DNA of 64,000 nucleotides. Origin: Eubacteriales bacterium (GTDB taxonomy: Bacteria > Bacillota > Clostridia > Oscillospirales > Oscillospiraceae). The stretch is from contig JAUNPV010000003.1 in NCBI GenBank assembly GCA_030536515.1, positions 1 to 64,000 on the forward strand, given 5' to 3'. The notes beneath the pieces were generated by a model. That model saw nothing but the letters and a program-made list of their open reading frames with translations, searched no databases and had not been told where the DNA came from. Shown here piece by piece: positions 25,741-32,792 of the stretch (position 1 is the first letter of the stretch; every line of letters starts with the position of its first letter). The position numbers and the translations under genes are program-made.

Positions 25741-25830
25741 ATTCCTGTGGAAACCCCACTGTTCTACTGTGTAGGCAGTGTACGGCGAAAAGGACGGTTG
25801 CCTGTCATCCCGCGAAGGCGGAATGGGGGC

Positions 25831-25977
25831 GTGTATAAAGCCTTTGCGGGAAATTTTTCCCGAGGGGAGGCGGTATACATAACTCTTCAGGAAATTTATT
25901 GGACTGTGGCCATTGTTTGGACAATCGTGCAGACGATTTCAAAGCTGTGGGAGCTGTTCGTAAATAAAAAGAAGTGA
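25831..25977 (+). CDS. Candidate small hydrophobic toxin peptide (type I TA-like)
   Basis: A reading frame closing at TGA 25975-25977. Its C-terminal 33 codons encode one membrane helix (about EIYWTVAIVWTIVQTISKLW) followed by a basic end (NKKK). This is the layout of holin-like and Fst/TxpA-type type I toxins. The start is uncertain. GTG 25831 gives 48 aa, but the only good Shine-Dalgarno (GGGGAGG, 25864-25870) lies 8 bases before an in-frame ATA at 25879. The leader can fold: CCCGCGAAGGC pairs with GCCTTTGCGGG, and CGGGAAA with TTTCCCG just before the SD. That resembles the translational locking known for type I toxin mRNAs. It has its own promoter and terminator and faces an antisense transcript. 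No homologue is recognised by name. Confidence 0.5.
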   Translation: MYKAFAGNFSRGEAVYITLQEIYWTVAIVWTIVQTISKLWELFVNKKK

Positions 25978-26068
25978 GCCGCTCTGCTGGAACAGAACGG
26001 CTCTTAGTTTTGGGTGTAGGCCCAACACTGTGTAATGTATGTTCGTGGCAACCGTCTGGGGTTTCCAC
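25965..26068 (-). ncRNA. Candidate antisense antitoxin RNA
   Basis: A strong minus-strand promoter at 26075-26103 should start a transcript near 26068. It would run leftward into the shared hairpin at 25976-26003, which on this strand is followed by a T-rich stretch (ACTTCTTTTTATTT). The predicted RNA of about 100 nt contains no reading frame of note and overlaps the 3' end of the candidate toxin mRNA. Convergent overlap at a common terminator is the known layout of Fst/RNA II and TxpA/RatA systems. The ends are predictions. Confidence 0.45.
25976..26011. terminator. Bidirectional terminator shared by the two convergent transcripts
   Basis: Stem GAGCCGCTCTG/CAGAACGGCTC with a 6-base loop. 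TTAGTTTT follows on the plus strand and CTTCTTTTT on the minus strand. It overlaps the stop codon of the small reading frame. Confidence 0.75.
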
Positions 26069-26074
26069 ATCTTT

Positions 26075-26103
26075 ATTATAAAGGAAATCGGTTCGGTTGT
26101 CAA
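26075..26103 (-). promoter_or_regulatory. Promoter of the candidate antisense RNA
   Basis: On the minus strand, TTGACA (26098-26103) and TATAAT (26075-26080), 17-base spacer, a consensus match at every position. It lies 31 bases beyond the rqcH stop codon and there is no gene-sized frame downstream of it. Confidence 0.82.
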
Positions 26104-26133
26104 TACCAACTTCCCGGCGAGGCTTCTGCCTCG

Positions 26134-27879
26134 CTATTCTTTTTTCTCCGCATTCAGTTCATCCACCACGATGTCCGGGTAGGGGTTGGCGATGACGGTT
26201 TTATAGGTGTGGTAGATGACCATGCCGGGTTTGCCGTTGGGGATTTTTTTCACCTGCTTCACGGCGGTCACGTCCACGGGGATGTTCTGGCCGCCGCCGG
26301 ACTCGGCGTAGTAGGCGGCCAGCTGGGCGGCCTGGGTGACGGTGTTGTCGGGAGGGACGGTGCCGCCGCAGGAGATGATGACGTGGGAGCCGTGGACCTT
26401 GGAGGCGTGGCACCAGATGTCGTCTTTTCTCGCCAGCTTGAAGGTCAGCTCGTCGTTCTGCCGGTTGTTGCGGCCTACGTAGATGGGGTAGCCGTCGGTG
26501 GACTCGAAGCGCATGGGGGGCAGCTTGGCGGTGCGCGGCCGTTTTTTGCCGGTGTCCGGCCGGAGGTAGCCCCCGTCCTGGAGCTCCCGGCGGATTTCCT
26601 CTAATTCCGCCTCGGTCTGGGCCCGGTTCAGCTCCTCCAGCACGCTTTTCAGATAATTCAGCTCCGTTTCTCCCAGCTCCATCTGGCGGGTCAGCTCCCG
26701 CTGGGCGTTTTTCATCCGGGCGTAGTCCTTGTAGAATTTCGCCGCGTTCTGCTGGGGGGAGAGGATGGGGGACAGGGGCACGTCGATGAGGGCCATGGTC
26801 TCGTCGTAAAAATCCTCGCACTGAATCACCGTCTGGCCCTTGACAATCCGGTGCAGATTGGCGGTGAGGATGTCCCCCAGCTGCCGCAGCCGCTCCCGGT
26901 CGTAGGTGGCCGCCAGCTCCTTTTCCTGGATGGCCAGCTTTTTCGTCAGCCGGGTGCACAGGTTCTGGACAGTTTTGCGCACCGCCTGGCCCTTCTGCCG
27001 CATGGCATCCTTCCGATCCCGGACCACATAGTAGCTGTCAAGCAATGCCCAAAAGGACTCCGCCCGGCGGCATTCGCCGTACTGCCGGATGGGGCAGAAG
27101 GCGAACTGCTTGGGGGTGCCGTCGGGGAGGGCGCAGAAGTAGGGGGCCGGGTGGTTCAGGTGCTCGGTGAAGAACAGGGCCAGCCGGTCGGCAAGGCCGG
27201 GCAGGTCCTCCATCCGGGCATCAACAGCACCGGCGGCGTAGAGGGCCGCCTCCCGGCACACCAGGGGGGACAGGCCCCCGAAGGTGTCCATCAGCCGGTC
27301 CGCCAGCACGTCCGGCCCGCTCCGGCGGAGCAGGGTTTCAAAGTCCTCCGCCGTCAGCCCCAGCAGGGGCTTTTTCGCCACCGGCTCCGGGGCCACATAA
27401 TTAAGGCCCGGCAGCGCCGCCCGCCTGGCGCTCTCGTCCAGGCCGATGCGCCGCAGGCAGTCGATAATCCGCCCCTCCGGGGACAGCAGGTACAGATTGC
27501 AGGTCCGGCCCATCAGCTCCGCCACCAGGCGCTTCTGAACGGGAAAGCCCATTTCGTCGGTGCAGTCGAAGGTAAACTCCGCCGCACGCTCCATGGGGGG
27601 CTGGGAGATGTCCGCCAGCCGGGCCCCCAGCAGGTGCTTGCGCAGGAGCATACAGAACATGGGCGGCTCCGCCGGATTTTCCGGGGAGGAGGCGGTCAGG
27701 TGGAGCCGGGGGGCCGTGGGATTGGCGGCAAAGAGCAGCTTCTCCCGGCCGGTCTGGCTGCGCAGGTGCAGAATCAGCGTATCCCGGCTGGGCTGGTGGA
27801 TTTTGTCCACCCGGGCCCCCAGACATTTTTCCCGGACCTCCGAAAGGACCGCCGATAAAAAATAAGCATCAAAGGCCAT
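26134..27879 (-). CDS. rqcH: Ribosome quality control protein RqcH (NFACT family)
   Basis: A 581-aa NFACT protein. It has an N-terminal NFACT-N domain (from MAFDAYFLSAVLSEVREK), helix-hairpin-helix and coiled-coil regions (about 270-430, rich in Glu/Arg/Gln). A C-terminal NFACT-R domain (about 440-560, with VGRNNRQNDELTFK and DIWCHASKVHGSHVII) follows. RqcH binds obstructed 50S subunits and adds C-terminal alanine tails to stalled peptides; older annotations call it fibronectin-binding protein. The gene appears monocistronic. The antisense RNA promoter lies directly downstream. Confidence 0.94.
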   Translation of the reverse strand: MAFDAYFLSAVLSEVREKCLGARVDKIHQPSRDTLILHLRSQTGREKLLFAANPTAPRLHLTASSPENPAEPPMFCMLLRKHLLGARLADISQPPMERAAEFTFDCTDEMGFPVQKRLVAELMGRTCNLYLLSPEGRIIDCLRRIGLDESARRAALPGLNYVAPEPVAKKPLLGLTAEDFETLLRRSGPDVLADRLMDTFGGLSPLVCREAALYAAGAVDARMEDLPGLADRLALFFTEHLNHPAPYFCALPDGTPKQFAFCPIRQYGECRRAESFWALLDSYYVVRDRKDAMRQKGQAVRKTVQNLCTRLTKKLAIQEKELAATYDRERLRQLGDILTANLHRIVKGQTVIQCEDFYDETMALIDVPLSPILSPQQNAAKFYKDYARMKNAQRELTRQMELGETELNYLKSVLEELNRAQTEAELEEIRRELQDGGYLRPDTGKKRPRTAKLPPMRFESTDGYPIYVGRNNRQNDELTFKLARKDDIWCHASKVHGSHVIISCGGTVPPDNTVTQAAQLAAYYAESGGGQNIPVDVTAVKQVKKIPNGKPGMVIYHTYKTVIANPYPDIVVDELNAEKKE

Positions 27880-28059
27880 AATGAACCTCCATCAAGTGTA
27901 TTGTAGGGGAGGGTCAGTGACCCTCCCGCTTTTTTCGCAAAGCGAAAAAAGGCGGCGAAGCCGCAAAAGCCTCCCCCCCGGGGAAGGTTTTGCGCCCTTC
28001 GGGCGACGGAACGGATAAATCCGTTCCCTACGGGGCCTCCATGGCGGCGGCACGGCCGC
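27880..28059. repeat. B-like, D-end and A repeat units
   Basis: GTAGGGGAGGGTCAGTGACC hairpin (27904-27929), a small TTTTTTCGC/GCGAAAAAA hairpin, a D-type terminal hairpin and one A unit (28010-28031). Confidence 0.7.
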
Positions 28060-28398
28060 CTATTTCATAAACTTGTCGATGGCCTGGCACAGATCCTCGA
28101 TGGCGGCCTGGTCTCCGGCGGCCACGGCGTCCACCATGCAGTGGCGCATATGGTCCTTGAGGATGACCTTGCCGGTGTTGTCCAGGGCCGAGCGCACCGC
28201 CGCCAGCTGGATGAGGACCTCGGAGCAGTCGCACCCCTCCTCCACCATCCGCTTCACCTTTTCCAGATGCCCCACCGCCCGGGCCAGGCGGTTGACCACC
28301 GCCTTCTGATTTTCATGGACATGGCCGTGGGTGTGGGCGATGCCGTGGGCGTGGAGATAGGCGTGGTCGTGTTCGTGTTCATGGATGTGTTCGCTCAT
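28060..28398 (-). CDS. CsoR/RcnR family metal-sensing repressor with His-rich N-terminus
   Basis: A 112-aa DUF156 protein. Residues 1-28 are an unusual His-rich extension (seven or more HxH or HxxH groups such as HIHEHEHDH). The core (about 29-112) is the four-helix CsoR fold with Cys in EEGCDCSEV and an HMRHC pair. These are the usual W-X-Y type metal ligands (Cys, His, Cys). CsoR-family repressors release DNA on binding Cu(I), Ni(II) or similar. The extension and the neighbouring His-rich protein and CooT gene favour nickel or cobalt, which is inference. The gene lies divergent from that metal operon. Confidence 0.9.
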   Translation of the reverse strand: MSEHIHEHEHDHAYLHAHGIAHTHGHVHENQKAVVNRLARAVGHLEKVKRMVEEGCDCSEVLIQLAAVRSALDNTGKVILKDHMRHCMVDAVAAGDQAAIEDLCQAIDKFMK

Positions 28399-28425
28399 GG
28401 GCTTCGCCTCCTGTTCAGTTTATCC

Positions 28426-28454
28426 ATTATACACGCTTTTCCCCCCAGCCGCAA
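28426..28454 (-). promoter_or_regulatory. Promoter and possible G-tract operator of the CsoR-family gene
   Basis: On the minus strand, TTGCGG (28449-28454) and TATAAT (28426-28431) with a 17-base spacer. The spacer contains GCT, six G and AAAAGC (28435-28449). A G-tract between short inverted repeats is reminiscent of RcnR/CsoR-type operators. Confidence 0.55.
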
Positions 28455-28820
28455 GCCCCGGGGCGGGTTATTTTCGGGAGAAATTCCGGTTTTCCGAAAG
28501 GACATATCGTTTTGTGCTTATCGGGTTGGCTCAGCAGGCAAACGTGGCACGGGCCAAAGGCTCCCCTGTGCAAGGGGAGCTGTCACCGCAGGTGACTGAG
28601 GGGTTGTCTGGCAGTTGCCCACTGCGCAGGAGTCGGAAATATTGTGCAAACCATAGGCGCTCTAAGCAACCCCTCCGACCCGGCTTGCGCCGGGCCACCT
28701 ATGAATTATGGTGTGATTGCCCCCGGCAATCAGTTTATTTTGATTCCCTGCGGGCAGCACTACCCCTTACACTACGGGAGGCTTTGCTGCGCTAACCCGA
28801 TAAACACAAAAAGAAATGTT
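28455..28820. repeat. D-like element 12 with nested G element; no gene
   Basis: A diverged D element (about 28553-28790) with an end hairpin GCTCCCCT/AGGGGAGC and inner hairpin GTCACC/GGTGAC. The arms are GAGGGGTTG and CAACCCCTC, and the right hairpin CCCGGC/GCCGGG is interrupted by G copy 8. No gene seen. Confidence 0.65.
28697..28769. repeat. G element copy 8, nested in D element 12
   Basis: CACCTATGAATTATGGT, hairpin TGATTGCCcccGGCAATCA, TTTATTTTGATTCCCTGCGGGCAGCAC. It is the TCCCTGCGGGCAG version of the element, as in copies 4 and 6. Confidence 0.7.
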
Positions 28821-28849
28821 TTGACATTGCCTCTGTGGAGGGGTATAAT
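28821..28849 (+). promoter_or_regulatory. Promoter of the His-rich protein/CooT operon
   Basis: TTGACA (28821-28826) and TATAAT (28844-28849), 17-base spacer. The spacer carries the inverted repeat CCTCTGTGGAGG (28830-28841), a candidate operator for the nearby CsoR-family repressor. Confidence 0.8.
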
Positions 28850-28878
28850 AAAGAAAAACCCAAAAAGGAGATATCACC

Positions 28879-29319
28879 ATGCATCTTGACCACGATCACG
28901 TCATGGGCGGCGCTCACGACCACGAGCACGTCCACGAGCATACCCCCGATCATACCCACGACGTCGTTGCCCACACCCACGAGCACGCCCATACCCACCA
29001 GCACGACCACGAGCATCCCCACAGCCACGACCACCTCCACGACAGCGGCGAGGTCCACGACCACAGCCACGGCTGCGCCGGCGAGTGCAGCGGCTGCCAG
29101 GGCGGCTGCGAGCACACCCCCATGGAGGAGCTGACCGCTCTGATGAAGTATATGGCCGGCCACAACGCCGCCCACGCCAGAGAGCTGGCTCAGCTGGCCG
29201 CCCAGCTGGACCAGGCCGGCAACCACACCGCCTACGAGCAGGTCATGGCCGCCGTGTCCGACTTTGAAAAGGGCAATATGCGTCTGAGCGTGGTCCTGGC
29301 CAGCCTGGACGTGAAGTAA
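28879..29319 (+). CDS. Histidine-rich metal-binding protein
   Basis: A 146-aa protein whose first 65 residues are nearly half histidine in HxH and HxxH spacings. A Cys cluster follows (CAGECSGCQGGC, about 66-77), then a helical C-terminal domain (about 80-146, MEELTALMKYMAGHNAAHARELAQL). The tail resembles a small conserved helical domain often attached to such metal-storage proteins. AAAAGGAG lies at SD distance before the ATG. It shares an operon with a CooT-type nickel-binding protein 11 bases downstream, so storage or delivery of nickel is likely. Zinc or cobalt is possible. Confidence 0.8.
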   Translation: MHLDHDHVMGGAHDHEHVHEHTPDHTHDVVAHTHEHAHTHQHDHEHPHSHDHLHDSGEVHDHSHGCAGECSGCQGGCEHTPMEELTALMKYMAGHNAAHARELAQLAAQLDQAGNHTAYEQVMAAVSDFEKGNMRLSVVLASLDVK

Positions 29320-29330
29320 AGGAGCCGCCT

Positions 29331-29525
29331 ATGTGTCTTTCCACCGTGTACAAAAACACCCTGGCCCCCGAGGCCGTGGTGATGAAAAACGTTATGACCA
29401 TCCAGTGCAGGGACGGTGTGGTGATTCTCACCGACCTGATGGAGCGCCAGGTCGCCATTGAGGGCACCCTGGAAATGGCCAACCTGGTAGACGGGGTGGC
29501 CATCGTCAAGGAAGCCGAAGTGTAA
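29331..29525 (+). CDS. CooT family nickel-binding protein
   Basis: A 64-aa protein beginning MCLSTVYK. It matches the CooT family, in which the second-residue cysteine of a dimer binds Ni(II) for maturation of nickel enzymes such as CO dehydrogenase. GGAGCC lies before the ATG, and the gene is translated right after the His-rich protein gene. No CO dehydrogenase, urease or hydrogenase-Ni gene is seen in this window, so the client enzyme is unknown. A strong terminator follows. Confidence 0.9.
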   Translation: MCLSTVYKNTLAPEAVVMKNVMTIQCRDGVVILTDLMERQVAIEGTLEMANLVDGVAIVKEAEV

Positions 29526-29535
29526 GATAAACAAC

Positions 29536-29572
29536 CACGGGAGGGCCCACCGGACCCTCCCGTGATTTTTTT
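29536..29572 (+). terminator. Terminator of the His-rich/CooT operon
   Basis: Stem CACGGGAGGG/CCCTCCCGTG, loop of 9 bases, then a run of seven T. Confidence 0.93.
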
Positions 29573-29615
29573 GTGCCCGGAAAGCCAGTCCCGGAGGCGC
29601 ATCCCACGCTTCGTA

Positions 29616-29834
29616 TTATTTCTTCAGAATGATTCTGAAAAACTTCCGCATCAGCGGAATATAGGTCACCAGAAAGACGGCTCCGGCAATCCAGAAGGCG
29701 GCGGTCCTGGCGGAATCCGGGATGAGCAGACCGATGACCACGCCGATGGCCGCCAGGCAGAATTTGACCAGGGCCAGGTCCTTCCAGGTGCTCTGCTTGC
29801 AGTATTCGTTGCCTGCTTCCAACAATTTCTTCAT
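29616..29834 (-). CDS. Small two-helix membrane protein, 72 aa
   Basis: Two hydrophobic segments (about 22-40 and 45-63) with a basic C-terminus (RKFFRIILKK). No family is recognised with certainty; similar small proteins occur widely in Clostridia without assigned function. Its ATG overlaps the stop of the dCMP deaminase gene by 4 bases, so the two are co-translated. Confidence 0.72.
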   Translation of the reverse strand: MKKLLEAGNEYCKQSTWKDLALVKFCLAAIGVVIGLLIPDSARTAAFWIAGAVFLVTYIPLMRKFFRIILKK

Positions 29835-30325
29835 TTTTGCTCCTCCTCAGGGATAAAATCCAGGGTGATGGACTTCAAACTGGTCCGCAGCTGGGTGAAT
29901 TTCACCCCGGCGGAGTCCATCATCCGCTTGGAGGCCAGGGTGGAGAAGGAGTCGGCGTACTTGTCCGACAGGTAGTAGACCTCCTTCACGCCGCTCTGGA
30001 TGATGGCCTTGGCGCACTCGTTGCAGGGAAACAGGGCCACATACAGCCGGCTGCCCCGCAGGTCCCGGCCGTTGGCGTTGAGGACGGCGTTGAGCTCGGC
30101 GTGGACCACGTAGGGGTACTTGGTATCCTCCCCGGCCCGGTCCCAGGGGTAGACATCGTCGGAGCAGCCCTTGGGCATCCCGTTGTAGCCGGTGGAGATG
30201 ATGATATTCTCCGGCGACACAATGCAGGCCCCCACCTGGGTGTTGGGGTCCTTGCTGCGCTTGGCCGCCAGCAGGGCAATGCCCATAAAATATTCGTCCC
30301 AGCTGATATAATCCCCACGTTTCAT
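29831..30325 (-). CDS. Deoxycytidylate deaminase (ComE-type)
   Basis: A 164-aa zinc deaminase. HAELNAVLN (His-Ala-Glu zinc/catalytic motif, about residues 75-83) and PCNECAKAI (two zinc Cys, about 100-108) are both present. NTQVGACIV and STGYNGMPKG are typical of the dCMP deaminase family. It converts dCMP to dUMP for thymidylate synthesis. It has its own promoter and shares an operon with the small membrane protein gene. Confidence 0.93.
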   Translation of the reverse strand: MKRGDYISWDEYFMGIALLAAKRSKDPNTQVGACIVSPENIIISTGYNGMPKGCSDDVYPWDRAGEDTKYPYVVHAELNAVLNANGRDLRGSRLYVALFPCNECAKAIIQSGVKEVYYLSDKYADSFSTLASKRMMDSAGVKFTQLRTSLKSITLDFIPEEEQK

Positions 30326-30355
30326 CAGAATCCCTCCCGTATTTTGTTTGATTCA

Positions 30356-30384
30356 AGGATAACAAAGGGAATGGGGATTGTCAA
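30356..30384 (-). promoter_or_regulatory. Promoter of the dCMP deaminase operon
   Basis: On the minus strand, TTGACA (30379-30384) and TATCCT (30356-30361), 17-base spacer, just downstream of the oppC-type gene. Confidence 0.75.
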
Positions 30385-30426
30385 GACGTTTCAGAAAAAA
30401 TGACATTGGGATTGCCGGAAACCGGA

Positions 30427-31305
30427 TTACAGATTGCTTTCCCCCGGGGTCATGGCCTTTCTCAGCCAGTTGCCGATGTTGGTTGTGCACATCAGCAGGG
30501 TCACCAGGAAGGCGCCGGGAATCAGGACAATCCACCAGGAGCCGGTCATCAGGGCCTTTTCCGCCAGGGACAGCATACTGCCCCAGGAGATGACCTCCAG
30601 AGGAAGGCCCATGCCCATGAAGCTGAGGGTGGACTCGGTGCCGATGGCGCCCCGGATGTTCATAACCACCATGAACATGATGGAGGATACAAAGTTGGGA
30701 GCCAGGTGCCTTGCCAGCACGTGGAAAAAGCCGCCGCCCATGGCCCTGGAGGCCACCACATACTCGCTCTGCCGCAGCCGCCGGACCTCGATGCGCACCA
30801 CCTTGGCGATGGAATACCAGCTGGTGACGCCAATGGCGATGGAGATGGACAGCACCCCGGCCTTGCCCAGGATGGCCTGCAAAAACAGCACAATCAGCAG
30901 CCCCGGCACGCTTAAAAACACCTCCGTCAGCCGCATGAGGGCCGTGTCCAGCCAGCGGGGGGCCATGCCGCTGACGGTGCCGTAGACAATGGCAATGGCG
31001 GTGGAAATGGCGGTGGACAGCAGGCCGATGGCAATGGAGATGCGGCCCCCCTGCCAGATGCAGGCGAAGATGTCCCGGCCCAGGGCATCGGTGCCGAACA
31101 GGAATTCCCGGCTGGGGGCTGCATTGCAGTTGGCAAGGTCCAGATAGCCCGGGTCCTTGGCGGAAATCACCGGGGCCAGCAGGCAGCCCGCCAGAATCAG
31201 CCCCAGCAGCACCAGGGAAGCCACCGGCACCTCCCGGGGGCCGGGCCGGGCGGCGGCCCGGGCAGGCTGGGGGCGGATGCCCACCACTTTGAACGGCTCG
31301 CTCAC
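30427..31305 (-). CDS. Oligopeptide/nickel-type ABC permease, DppC/OppC family
   Basis: A 292-aa inner permease. The GTG start at 31305 was chosen because it overlaps the preceding stop (GTGA) and has GGAGGT 7 bases upstream. An N-terminal membrane segment (about 28-48) and LFGTDALGRDIFACIWQGGR (OppC N-terminal motif) are followed by the BPD transport domain (EAA-like loop ASRAMGGGFFHVLARHLAP). It is the last gene of the leftward SBP-ATPase-ATPase-permease-permease cluster. Substrate class (peptide, nickel chelate or glycoside) is not settled by sequence. Confidence 0.92.
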   Translation of the reverse strand: MSEPFKVVGIRPQPARAAARPGPREVPVASLVLLGLILAGCLLAPVISAKDPGYLDLANCNAAPSREFLFGTDALGRDIFACIWQGGRISIAIGLLSTAISTAIAIVYGTVSGMAPRWLDTALMRLTEVFLSVPGLLIVLFLQAILGKAGVLSISIAIGVTSWYSIAKVVRIEVRRLRQSEYVVASRAMGGGFFHVLARHLAPNFVSSIMFMVVMNIRGAIGTESTLSFMGMGLPLEVISWGSMLSLAEKALMTGSWWIVLIPGAFLVTLLMCTTNIGNWLRKAMTPGESNL

Positions 31306-32288
31306 AGCGCCACCTCCCCGGTATCCTGGGCCGCCCGGATTCGGGGGTCGATTTTTTCGCTGAGAACCTGGCCCAGGATGCTGCAAAGAATCACCAAAAT
31401 GCCGGTCATCATGCACAGCACCATCAGCAAATTGTAGTCGGCGTACCGGGCGCTTTCGTAGGACAGCCGCCCGATGCCGGGATAGCTGAACACCGTTTCC
31501 ACAATGTAGGTCCCGCCCAGAATATGGGGCACGGAAATGGCCATAAGCCCCAGGTAGGAGGGCAGGATGCTGCGCAGGCAGTGGCCCAGGAGAATCCTCC
31601 CCCGGGGCAGGCCCTTGGCCCGCAGCAGCAGCACATAGTCCGACCGGACCTCCTCCAGCAGCTTGTTGCGGACCATGTAGGCATAGTACCACAAATGGCT
31701 CAGCACCACCACCGTCAGCGGCAGCACCAGATGGGCCGCCCGGTCCTCCAGGTCCCCGGCCTTTCCGATGGAATAGGCCCCGCTGGTGGGCAGCCACCGG
31801 AGGGTGACGCTGAACACCAGAATCAGCACCAGCGACAGCCAGAACTCGGGAATGCAGCTGCTGAAGGTCCCCACCCGGCAGATAAGCCGGTCCGGCCACC
31901 GGTCCTCAAACCAGGCGCACAGGGTCCCCAGCCCCAGGGCCAGGACGAATGTCAGCACAAACCCCAGCCCCCCCAGAATCAGGGTGTTGCCCATGCGCTG
32001 GGAGATGACGGCGGTCACCGGCTGCTTGTATTTATAGGACAGGCCAAAGTCCCCCCGGAGGGCGCTGCCCGCCCACCGCAGGTACTGGACCGGGATGGAC
32101 GCATCCAGCCCCAGCCGCTCCCGGGCCCGGGCTTTTTCCTCCACCGTCATTTTCTCCACCTGCTCGCCGTAGTAGGATTGCAGCGGGTCGCTGGGAGCCA
32201 GCCTGGAAATGGTAAACACCAGCAGGGACAAAAGCAGCACAGACCCGATAAACAGGAGGGCTTTTTTGAATAGATATTGAATGGTCAT
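31302..32288 (-). CDS. Oligopeptide/nickel-type ABC permease, DppB/OppB family
   Basis: A 328-aa permease starting at ATG 32288 (AAGGAA upstream). It has an N-terminal membrane segment (about 10-28), the TISRLAPSDPL motif typical of OppB proteins, and a BPD domain with LRAKGLPRGRILLGHCLRSILP as the EAA loop. It overlaps the OppC-type gene by 4 bases. A 504-base repeat-filled gap separates it from the ATPase genes upstream, so the cluster may be split into two transcripts. Confidence 0.92.
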   Translation of the reverse strand: MTIQYLFKKALLFIGSVLLLSLLVFTISRLAPSDPLQSYYGEQVEKMTVEEKARARERLGLDASIPVQYLRWAGSALRGDFGLSYKYKQPVTAVISQRMGNTLILGGLGFVLTFVLALGLGTLCAWFEDRWPDRLICRVGTFSSCIPEFWLSLVLILVFSVTLRWLPTSGAYSIGKAGDLEDRAAHLVLPLTVVVLSHLWYYAYMVRNKLLEEVRSDYVLLLRAKGLPRGRILLGHCLRSILPSYLGLMAISVPHILGGTYIVETVFSYPGIGRLSYESARYADYNLLMVLCMMTGILVILCSILGQVLSEKIDPRIRAAQDTGEVAL

Positions 32289-32792
32289 GGGGAGTTCCTT
32301 TCTGATTGAAGATTGCGCACACCTAATACCTTCCCCCGGGGGGAAGGTGCCCCAGTTCGCAAACTGGGGCGGATGAGGAATGCGGGAGATAACCTGATTT
32401 GCGGTACAGCTACGGGCTTGCTGGCCGGTATCGTTACGCACCAGGAGGCACGGACGCTTCTGATATCCCAGCCTTGCCGCCCGCATTCCTCATCCGTCTT
32501 GCCCTTCGGGCAATCCACCTTCCCCCCGGGGGAAGGTATTGGGGAGCGGGGAAGGTGGCCGATGTAACGAGAGCAGTCAGGTAACGCCAGTGAATAGTGA
32601 ATAGTGAAGAAGTAAGAGGTGAGGTATCGGCTTCGCCGATGATTTTGAATAAGTGGCGAAGCCACACCTCAACTCTTCACTATTCACTATTACCTCTTCA
32701 CTAATTCCAGCCTGTCGCCATCCCTCATCCGCCCCAGTGTGCGCACTGGGGCACCTTCCCCCCGGGGGAAGGTATTGGGTGCGGCAAATGGT
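32289..32792. repeat. Gene-free region: D element 6, J repeat and half D element
   Basis: D element 6 at 32329-32536, a J-type inverted repeat at about 32590-32703 (AGTGAATAGTGAAGAAG with CTTCACTATTCACT), and a right-half D element at 32716-32772. This gap interrupts the opp-type gene cluster between its ATPase and permease genes. Confidence 0.85.
32329..32536. repeat. D element 6 (uninterrupted, 208 bp)
   Basis: Both ends are CCTTCCCCC..GGGGGAAGG hairpins. The inner hairpins are CCCCAGTT/AACTGGGG (left) and TTGCCC/GGGCAA (right). The arms are GGATGAGGAATGCGGG and CCCGCATTCCTCATCC. This is the cleanest reference copy because it carries no nested G element. Confidence 0.85.

Noticed and set aside
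25747-25830. Upstream GTG extension of the small hydrophobic frame (76 codons)
   Set aside because: The start would coincide with the predicted transcription start and lacks an SD; the leader more likely acts as structured RNA.
26117-26145. Plus-strand terminator (GCGAGGC/GCCTCGC then TATTCTTTTTT)
   Set aside because: The T-run is the Lys/Glu-coding end of rqcH on the other strand, so it may be coincidence; kept only as a possible backup stop for the rightward toxin transcript.
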